Assembly: GCA_019409045.1 (NCBI GenBank)
Contig: DXVG01000009.1
Coordinates: forward strand, 1 to 18,508
Length of the DNA: 18,508 nucleotides
Source: Clostridiales bacterium
Lineage (GTDB): Bacteria > Bacillota > Clostridia > Christensenellales > Aristaeellaceae
Reading direction: 5' to 3'
Positions 13,977 to 18,508 of the stretch are shown here, one piece after another; within the stretch, counting starts at the first letter, position 1; the number at the start of each line of letters is the position of its first letter. The notes under the pieces were generated by a model. That model was not told where the DNA came from. It saw nothing but the letters and a program-made list of their open reading frames with translations, and did no database searches. Both the position numbers and the translations under genes were made by a program.

Positions 13977-15176
13977 TCAGCGCCCGTCCCCTTTGCGTAT
14001 CCAGTCCTCGCAGTAGGCGCGCACAAAGGGCGAGAGCGTCTGCGCGCCGTTTTCGGTGATGACAAAGCCCTCCTCGATGCGGTTCGAGCCGCCCGGAAGC
14101 CCGAACAGGCTTATGTCGGTGTTGCAGGTCATGCCCACCTCAAACAGCGTTTCGGTGTTCTCATCCGGGTAGGGGCTCTCCGCCTCGGCGCAGCCGATGC
14201 CGTGCAGCGGCGGGTAGACGTCGTACTCGGAAAGCCCGGCCTCGCGGAAGTAGTTGCGCACCGCGCGCACGAAGTTCTTCATCGGCTGGCCGGCCTTGAG
14301 GTAGGGAAGGCCGGCGGCGCTTGCGCGGATGAGCGTGTCGATCACGCGGCGCGTCTGTTCGGAGTAATTGCCCACGGCAAACGGGGCTTCGCAGGTGGCG
14401 ACGTAGCCCTCGTACTGCACCGCCAGCGCCAGCATGATCATATCGCCGTCCTCGATGACCTTGGTGGTGGAGGGGCGGCCGACGATGGTGGCCGTGCGCT
14501 CCCCGGAGCCGAACACGGTGAATATGATGTGCTCGGCGCCCTCCTGCCGCGCCTTGGCCTCCGCGATGGCGCAGGCCTGCACCTCCGTAAGGCCGATGAT
14601 GTCCGCCTGCATGATGGCCTTCATGCCCTCGTCGGCGATGCGCGCCGCCTCCTTCAGGCAGGCGACTTCGTTGGCGCTCTTGGTCAGGCGCAGCTTGTAG
14701 AGGATCGCGTCCGCGTTGACCAGCTCGCAGCCAAACGCATTGCGCAGCCTGTTGAGCAGCGATTCGGACATGTCCTCCATGCCCGACACGCCCAGGCGCT
14801 CCAGCTTCCCGGATGCGCGCAGGCCCTCGGCCAGCTTTTTGAAGCTCGAATAGGTGGCAAGCGGGTAGTCGATCTCGTCCGGAACGGTGACGCACAGAAA
14901 GTCCGGCAGGAGCCGCACGTCCGGCCACACGCTCATCTCCCGCGCCAGCTTCTCGCCCTCGGGCGCGCACAGCACCACGGGCTCGCCCGTCGTTCCGGTC
15001 AGGAAGCCGCCGCGCTCAAAGATCGGCCAGTAGTTGGAGACGTAGCGCAGGTTTTCCTTGCGGTATTCGTCGCCGTATACAAACAGCGCGTCCAGCCCGC
15101 TCGCGGCCATTTCGCGCCGCATGCGTTCCAGGCGCTGCGCAAATTCCTCTTTGGGGATAAAGGCGCGACCATTCAT
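13977..15176 (-). CDS. Creatinase-like M24 (pita-bread fold) hydrolase lacking metal ligands, second copy
   Basis: 399 residues: a creatinase N-terminal domain (about 1-160; KEEFAQRLERMRREM and LRYVSNYWPIFERGGFL) and a pita-bread domain (about 165-390). As judged by eye, both Asp ligands of metallo-M24 enzymes are lost: Ala250 (MLALAVQYEGY) and Thr261 (YVATCEAP). His325 in PPLHGIGCAEAESP and the final Glu at about 368 (RIEEGFVITENGAQTLSP) remain; the first Glu position is not conserved (TCNTDIS). This pattern points to a metal-free creatinase-like enzyme, not a peptidase. It shares the opening 'IPxxEFAQR' and the 'YWPxFExxG' stretch with the copy at 6848-8026, but they differ enough to have distinct substrates. 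GGAGG lies 7 bases before the ATG at 15176. The gene follows the ASRT-like gene by 12 bases and precedes the transporter genes. Confidence 0.88.
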   Translation of the reverse strand: MNGRAFIPKEEFAQRLERMRREMAASGLDALFVYGDEYRKENLRYVSNYWPIFERGGFLTGTTGEPVVLCAPEGEKLAREMSVWPDVRLLPDFLCVTVPDEIDYPLATYSSFKKLAEGLRASGKLERLGVSGMEDMSESLLNRLRNAFGCELVNADAILYKLRLTKSANEVACLKEAARIADEGMKAIMQADIIGLTEVQACAIAEAKARQEGAEHIIFTVFGSGERTATIVGRPSTTKVIEDGDMIMLALAVQYEGYVATCEAPFAVGNYSEQTRRVIDTLIRASAAGLPYLKAGQPMKNFVRAVRNYFREAGLSEYDVYPPLHGIGCAEAESPYPDENTETLFEVGMTCNTDISLFGLPGGSNRIEEGFVITENGAQTLSPFVRAYCEDWIRKGDGR

Positions 15177-15188
15177 CTTCTTTCCTCC

Positions 15189-15569
15189 TTATTCTCCGTA
15201 GCCCATCAGCGCCAGGTAGGCGAGGTTGGGCTGGTTGACGTCCATGCGGCCATACTGCACCACGACGCCCACGTCGCTGCGGATGCGCAGCGAGTACTGA
15301 AGGCCCACCGAGAGCTCCAGATCGCCGAACACGCTGCGGTCGTTGCTGCGGAATGCGGATATGCGCCGCGCCGGCGCGGTGTAGGGAATCCCCAGCACGG
15401 GCTCGCGGTCCATAAAGTACACGTCGATCAGGCAATGGGCGTCCACGTCGTTGCAGTTCAGGATCATGATGCACTCATGTCCCTCGTAATCGTCACAGCC
15501 GCCCGCGCTCACCGGCGGCCGGTAGCCGTCCACCACATACCAGCTCTGCTTTCCAGACACGCTTTCCAT
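15189..15569 (-). CDS. Anabaena sensory rhodopsin transducer (ASRT)-like small-molecule-binding protein, PF07100 family
   Basis: 126 residues, cytoplasmic, no signal or membrane segment. It follows the ASRT pattern closely: W-x5-GY near the start (SWYVVDGYRPP), HECIMILNCNDVDAHCLIDV (ASRT: HE.vcILNagd.dAHveit), YFMDREPV (yySDkEPVGPY), PYTAPARRISAFRSND (..tvPARRtkh.RfnD), YSLRIRSDVGVVVQYGRMD (fasviqSnvPivVQhtRlD) and QPNLAYLALMGY. With the ATG at 15569 the distance to the first GY equals that of ASRT as I recall it. That start has GGAGAGG almost touching it, so the GTG at 15560 or 15578 could also be used. ASRT-family proteins are predicted to bind sugars or similar ligands. No rhodopsin gene is present. 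It is the first gene of the operon under the LacI operators. Confidence 0.85.
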   Translation of the reverse strand: MESVSGKQSWYVVDGYRPPVSAGGCDDYEGHECIMILNCNDVDAHCLIDVYFMDREPVLGIPYTAPARRISAFRSNDRSVFGDLELSVGLQYSLRIRSDVGVVVQYGRMDVNQPNLAYLALMGYGE

Positions 15570-15602
15570 CCTCTCCACACTTCAAATCGTTTTGCGCATA
15601 TA

Positions 15603-15616
15603 TGTTAGCGCTAACA
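15603..15616. promoter_or_regulatory. LacI-family operator O2, TGTTAGCGCTAACA (perfect palindrome)
   Basis: A 14-base perfect palindrome, 16 bases if the flanking A and T are counted. It lies in the transcribed leader of the operon, 33 bases before the ASRT-like ATG and exactly 100 bases (centre to centre) from the identical copy at 15703-15716. It is probably an auxiliary operator. The sequence also fits the relaxed CcpA cre consensus. Confidence 0.85.
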
Positions 15617-15702
15617 TTTTTGTGGATACACATTTTCGTCCCTTCCGCGCACAGGTACCCTCATAAAATCGCGCCCGCGCCGGAAGCGCCTTCGTCAGAA
15701 AA

Positions 15703-15716
15703 TGTTAGCGCTAACA
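15703..15716. promoter_or_regulatory. LacI-family operator O1, TGTTAGCGCTAACA (perfect palindrome)
   Basis: Identical to the copy at 15603-15616. It begins 15 bases downstream of the -10 box of the operon promoter, roughly +10 to +23, where a bound repressor would block initiation or early elongation. Confidence 0.88.
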
Positions 15717-15731
15717 AGTTTTGCTGTGTTC

Positions 15732-15761
15732 ATTATAGCATACATGCACTACGCTTGTCAA
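15732..15761 (-). promoter_or_regulatory. Sigma-A promoter of the ASRT/M24/ABC transporter operon
   Basis: Minus strand: perfect TTGACA (15756-15761), 18-base spacer, perfect TATAAT (15732-15737). The start is predicted near 15725, giving a leader of about 155 bases that contains both operators. It lies 70 bases beyond the lacI stop codon, and no clear terminator separates them, so read-through from lacI may add to expression. Within 15570-15830 I see nothing else coding. Confidence 0.85.
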
Positions 15762-15830
15762 TGCGTATGCGACGAAAAAATATGGCATTTTAGTGTGCAA
15801 ATCTCTAATATTATTGTATTTGAGAGAGGG

Positions 15831-16880
15831 TCAGGTCGTGTCCCCAATCGCAAGCGTCGAGTACACCATGATGCGTTCCTCCTGCGCGCGGCTCTCGATC
15901 GCGTTGAGGAGCTGCTCCGCGGCGAGGTCGCCCATTTCGTACTTGGGCTGCTTGACGGTGGTCACGCGCGGGTAGAGCGTCAGGCTGACGTCGTTGCCGT
16001 CATGGCCGACGATGGCGATCTGCCGGGGCACGGGCACGTTGCGCTCCAGGCATTCGCCCAGCAGGCCCAGCGCCATCATGTCGTTTTCGCAGTACACGGC
16101 CGTGGGCCGGACGCGCGCATCCGAGATGCGCTGCAGGCTGCTTCCGCCGCTGAAAAAGCCTATGTTGGCCGTGGCGCGGCCCTGAATCATGCAGGCGGGC
16201 TCCAGCCCCGCGGCGTTCATCTCGTCCAGAAAGCCCTGCGTGCGGTTGCGCCAGATGCGCCGCTGAAACGTCTCGATGTACTCAAGCTCGCGCTCGGCGC
16301 TGGCCTGGGCGGCGGCCTCGTCGTCCAGCAGGCCGTGTATGCAGCCTATGCGCCGGTGGCCGCGCTCGATCAGGTGGCGCACGGCCATGCGCGCGCCCAG
16401 ATAGTCGTCGCTTTCGAGCATGGTCACGCCCTCGAGGTCGCGCTCGTTGTCGATGGTGACGCACTTGATCGCGTTGTCGTGCAGGCGCTGCACATGCTCC
16501 TCGGTGAGGTCGAGGTGGTGAAAGATCACGCCGTCGATGCGGTGCCCGATCAGCATGTTCAGGCACTCCTCGAGCTGCTGCGTGTTGGATACGTCAAACA
16601 GTATCATCGTATAGCCCCGCGCCATGCACTTGCGCTGTATGCCGGTGCTCACGTTTGCAAAAAAGGGGTTCGCCAGATCGGACATCACATAGGCGACGAT
16701 CTGGTTGCGGCTCGTGGCCAAACTGCGCGCCACCATATTGGGGCGGTAGTTCAGCGCCTGAACCGCCTCCTCCACCCTTTTGCGCGTCTTTTCACTTACA
16801 TGGCTGCTTTTGTTAATCACGCGGGAAACGGTCATCATCGAGACCCCTGCCAACTTCGCCACGTCCGCTATCGTAACCAA
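15831..16880 (-). CDS. LacI-family transcriptional repressor, TTG start
   Basis: 349 residues. The N-terminal HTH and hinge are canonical: TIADVAKLAGVSMMTVSRVI (3-22) and VSEKTRKRVEEAVQALNYRP (28-47), then NMVARSLATSRN. The effector domain (about 60-345) has the periplasmic-binding fold: IVAYVMSDLANPFFANVSTG, DGVIFHHLD, GHRRIGCIHG, AVYCENDMMALGLL, IAIVGHDGND and LTLYPRVTTVKQP. The start is TTG at 16878-16880, with AAAGGAG 10 bases upstream and a stop codon a few codons further up in frame, so no ATG is available. It lies between two transcription units that both carry TGTTAGCGCTAACA-like sites and probably represses both until an inducer, likely the imported compound or a derivative, binds. 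The HTH 'SMMTVSR' differs from the YQTVSR type, in keeping with a distinct operator. Confidence 0.94.
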   Translation of the reverse strand: MVTIADVAKLAGVSMMTVSRVINKSSHVSEKTRKRVEEAVQALNYRPNMVARSLATSRNQIVAYVMSDLANPFFANVSTGIQRKCMARGYTMILFDVSNTQQLEECLNMLIGHRIDGVIFHHLDLTEEHVQRLHDNAIKCVTIDNERDLEGVTMLESDDYLGARMAVRHLIERGHRRIGCIHGLLDDEAAAQASAERELEYIETFQRRIWRNRTQGFLDEMNAAGLEPACMIQGRATANIGFFSGGSSLQRISDARVRPTAVYCENDMMALGLLGECLERNVPVPRQIAIVGHDGNDVSLTLYPRVTTVKQPKYEMGDLAAEQLLNAIESRAQEERIMVYSTLAIGDTT

Positions 16881-16915
16881 TCGGATAATACTCCTTTACT
16901 TTAATCAACATATTC

Positions 16916-16944
16916 ATAATATCTTCCGCAATTTGCTTTGTCAA
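16916..16944 (-). promoter_or_regulatory. Sigma-A promoter of the lacI gene
   Basis: Minus strand: perfect TTGACA (16939-16944), 17-base spacer, TATTAT (16916-16921). The start is predicted near 16909, about 29 bases before the TTG start codon. No operator copy overlaps it. Confidence 0.8.
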
Positions 16945-16958
16945 GTCCAACATTGTGA

Positions 16959-16987
16959 TTGACGAAACGCCATTTTCGCATTACAAT
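16959..16987 (+). promoter_or_regulatory. Sigma-A promoter of the DUF4432/URO-D unit
   Basis: Plus strand: TTGACG (16959-16964), 17-base spacer, TACAAT (16982-16987). The start is predicted near 16994. It stands back to back with the lacI promoter, with 14 bases between their -35 boxes. Confidence 0.82.
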
Positions 16988-17002
16988 AGAGATACAGGTG
17001 CT

Positions 17003-17016
17003 TGATAGCGCTAACA
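17003..17016. promoter_or_regulatory. LacI-family operator O3, TGATAGCGCTAACA (one mismatch)
   Basis: Same 14-base site as the two operators before the main operon, except A for T at the third base. It starts 15 bases after the -10 box, exactly as O1 does in the other promoter, and ends 4 bases before the GGAGG of the DUF4432 gene. It should therefore bind the same repressor, somewhat more weakly. Confidence 0.82.
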
Positions 17017-17036
17017 AAAAGGAGGCTTTCGCAGAC

Positions 17037-18122
17037 ATGCCCTACATCCATGGCCAGCGCCTCACACGGCGGGAGTACATCGCCCGCGTGGGGGACGTCG
17101 GGCAGAGCTTCGGCATACGGCCCGTGGAATACGCCGCGGGCAAGGCCGCGCACATACGCGCCTATGACGTGGACACCGCAGGCGGCCTGCGCTTCAGCGT
17201 GAACGAGAGCAAGGGGCTGGACCTGTTTTCCTTCAGCTACCGGGGCGTCCGGTTTCCGTTCGTGTCCAAGGCCGCGCTGTGCTCCGCGTGGCTGGGCGAC
17301 GAGCAGGGCATGGCCTATCGCGGCTGCCTGAGCGCGGGCTTTCTCTACACCGCGGGAGCGGCGAACGTGGGCGGCCCCTGCGAGGACGGCGGGTTTTACC
17401 ACTACGCGCACGGCAACCTGAAGGGCACGCCCGCGGAGAACGTGCGCTGGTCGGCCGCGTGGGAGGGGGACGAGTGCGCGCTGCGCATCGGCGGCGACGT
17501 GCGCGACGCGGCGTTCTTCGGCCGCAACCTCCTGCTGCACCGGGAGATCTGCGCCATGGTGGGGCAAAGGAGCCTGCGGATCGAGGACGAATTGGAGAAT
17601 CAGGGCTTCTCCCCGGAGCAGATCATGCTGCTGTATCACATGAACCTGGGCTGGCCGGTGCTGGACGCGGACACGCGGCTGATCGCGCCCGTGGCCGATG
17701 TGGAGCCCCTGAGCGAGCACACGCGCGCGCACGACGCGGACTTCGCGCGCATGAGCGCGCCCATCGACGAGAACGAGGAGTACCTCTACGCCCTGCGCCT
17801 GCGCTGCGACCGCGAGGGCATGACCGCCTGCGCCGCGTACAACCCCCGCATGGGGCTGGGGCTGTATGTGCGCTACAACATCGACCCGCTTTGCTACCTG
17901 ATCGAGTGGAAGTGCATGCGCTCCGGCGACTACGCGCTGGGCATGCTCCCCTCCACCTGCAAGCCCGTCGGCCGCCTCGCGGACCGCGCCGGGGGACGGC
18001 CGAGCCGCACGCTCGCCCCCTTCGAGGCGATGCGCATGCGCCTGGAGATCGGCGTGATCGACGGCGAGGCGGAGCTGCATGCGTTTGAGCGCAGCCTGGA
18101 CGAGATGGACCGCAACACATGA
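17037..18122 (+). CDS. DUF4432 / aldose 1-epimerase-like protein
   Basis: 361 residues, galactose-mutarotase-like beta-sandwich family by sequence pattern. Supporting stretches: FSVNESKGLDLFSFSYRG (about 53-70), AYRGCLSAGFLYTAGAANVG (93-112), YHYAHGNLKGTPAENV (121-136), LLYHMNLGWPVLD (198-210) and a late LIEWK. The two histidine-containing loops and the Glu could be the catalytic acid and base of a mutarotase-type enzyme, which is inference from the fold. Members of this family are annotated as aldose epimerases but few, if any, have been tested. GGAGG lies 11 bases before the ATG at 17037, a rather long spacing; upstream in-frame starts lie within the promoter region and are rejected. It is driven by its own LacI-controlled promoter, divergent from lacI, and followed after 27 bases by a URO-D-fold gene in the same unit. 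It may change anomeric form or handle a sugar moiety of the imported compound. Confidence 0.88.
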   Translation: MPYIHGQRLTRREYIARVGDVGQSFGIRPVEYAAGKAAHIRAYDVDTAGGLRFSVNESKGLDLFSFSYRGVRFPFVSKAALCSAWLGDEQGMAYRGCLSAGFLYTAGAANVGGPCEDGGFYHYAHGNLKGTPAENVRWSAAWEGDECALRIGGDVRDAAFFGRNLLLHREICAMVGQRSLRIEDELENQGFSPEQIMLLYHMNLGWPVLDADTRLIAPVADVEPLSEHTRAHDADFARMSAPIDENEEYLYALRLRCDREGMTACAAYNPRMGLGLYVRYNIDPLCYLIEWKCMRSGDYALGMLPSTCKPVGRLADRAGGRPSRTLAPFEAMRMRLEIGVIDGEAELHAFERSLDEMDRNT

Positions 18123-18149
18123 CGCGCAAATACACAGAGAGGTGAAAAC

Positions 18150-18508
18150 ATGACCTGCAGAGAACGCGAACGCATGACGCTCGACTTTGAAAAGCCCGAC
18201 CGCGGCGCCGTGGAGGAGACCTTCTACCCCTGGGTGCTGACGTGCCAGCGCTTTAAGCGGGAGGGCATGCCCGCCCAGATCGCCGACGGCGCGAAGGACA
18301 TCACCAACGACATCGTTGGCAAGGGCGAAAACGACGATCCGGAAAAGTACCTCCCCGTGCGCTGGGGCGAGGGCGTGATGGCCTATGAGCGCCACCTCGG
18401 CTTTGACCCCGTGCGCCGCGTGCATTTCGTGCTGCCGTTTCGCCGCTTTGAGGAGAAGCTGATCGAGCAGACGCCCGAGTACGTCATCCGACAGGACATA
18501 TACTGTCT
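18150..18508 (+). CDS. Uroporphyrinogen-decarboxylase-fold protein (URO-D/MtaA-like), 3' end beyond window
   Basis: Only the first 119 residues are present. They begin MTCRERERMTLDFEKPDRGA, matching the 'M(T/N)xRERvxxaLxhkxPDR' opening of URO-D-like proteins. They continue with AYERHLGFDPVRRVHF, LPFRRFEEKLIEQTPEYVI and RQDIYC, which follow the 'GFD......F.P.FE...IEET.EY....D..G' pattern of MtaA/CmuA-like and uncharacterised URO-D-family members. True HemE is unlikely, because the typical heme-enzyme N-terminus is not seen and the context is catabolic. GAGG lies 7 bases before the ATG at 18150. It is co-transcribed with the DUF4432 gene. Functions in this family include corrinoid-linked methyl transfer, but many members near sugar genes have no known role, so function is left open. 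Confidence 0.8.
   Translation, partial: MTCRERERMTLDFEKPDRGAVEETFYPWVLTCQRFKREGMPAQIADGAKDITNDIVGKGENDDPEKYLPVRWGEGVMAYERHLGFDPVRRVHFVLPFRRFEEKLIEQTPEYVIRQDIYC

Noticed and set aside
12342..15608. A very long plus-strand open frame (over 1000 codons) opposite the ATPase and M24 genes
   Set aside because: It is antisense to two clear conserved genes, its composition is low-complexity Arg/Ala/His/Val, and it resembles no family. High GC makes such frames common. Long frames at 2256-4343 and 7923-10316 (plus) and 3313-5706 (minus) were rejected for the same reason.
15770..15830. An intrinsic terminator for lacI
   Set aside because: There is a T6 run on the minus strand near 15775-15780, but only weak 4-5 base AT-rich stems precede it. 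I do not call a terminator.
15603..17016. Reading the three palindromes as CcpA cre sites
   Set aside because: They do fit the relaxed cre consensus. However, they are near-identical to one another, fully symmetric, and surround a LacI gene whose two neighbouring promoters carry them at the same distance, so the local repressor is the simpler explanation. Dual use is not excluded.
1..18508. CRISPR arrays, tRNA/rRNA genes, transposases, phage genes, toxin-antitoxin pairs
   Set aside because: No direct-repeat arrays, RNA gene signatures or mobile-element proteins were seen on either strand. Every gap over 100 bases was examined and holds only promoters, operators or hairpins.

Overview
The window is GC-rich, contains no RNA genes, and looks chromosomal. 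Strong GGAGG-type ribosome binding sites, near-consensus sigma-A promoters, an RbsA-type ABC transporter and a siroheme/ferredoxin reductase family familiar from anaerobic clostridia suggest a high-GC anaerobic Firmicute (Clostridia, possibly Christensenellales-like). That placement is inference. Nearly all genes lie on the minus strand. Exceptions are one LysR regulator (5900-6763) and a two-gene plus-strand unit at the right edge. There is no sign of phage, insertion sequences, CRISPR or tRNA genes.

Region 1 (1-6763) is an iron/siroheme/sulfur module. Reading leftwards from a strong promoter at 5823-5851, it encodes an 853-residue fusion protein: CoA-disulfide-reductase-like flavoprotein, rhodanese, siroheme-[4Fe-4S] reductase and 2x[4Fe-4S] ferredoxin. 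After a hairpin terminator or attenuator come a FecBCD/BtuFCD-type ABC importer (binding protein, permease, ATPase, with 8-base gene overlaps) and precorrin-2 dehydrogenase/ferrochelatase, which runs off the left edge. Precorrin-2 dehydrogenase is a siroheme biosynthesis step, so cofactor synthesis and probably metal or tetrapyrrole uptake sit beside a siroheme enzyme. A divergent LysR gene shares an almost symmetric, completely overlapping promoter with the reductase.

Region 2 (6848-15569) is one long minus-strand catabolic operon. In transcription order it encodes an ASRT-like small-molecule-binding protein, a creatinase-like M24 protein, an LsrA/RbsA-type ATPase, two different sugar-type permeases, an LsrB/RhaS-like binding protein, a phosphotriesterase-family metallohydrolase and a second creatinase-like M24 protein. 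Both M24 proteins have lost the metal-binding aspartates.

Region 3 (15570-18508) holds the control and the other arm. A LacI-family regulator with a TTG start lies between the operon and a divergent plus-strand unit of a DUF4432 aldose-epimerase-like gene and a partial URO-D/MtaA-fold gene. Three near-identical operators (TGTTAGCGCTAACA, one with a single change) tie the arms together. In both target promoters an operator starts exactly 15 bp after the -10 box.

The most interesting unit is regions 2 and 3 together: a LacI-controlled system that appears to import a sugar-like or lactone-like compound and process it with an ester/lactone hydrolase, two non-metallo C-N hydrolase-fold proteins, an epimerase-like protein and a URO-D-fold protein. 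The substrate cannot be read from the sequence.
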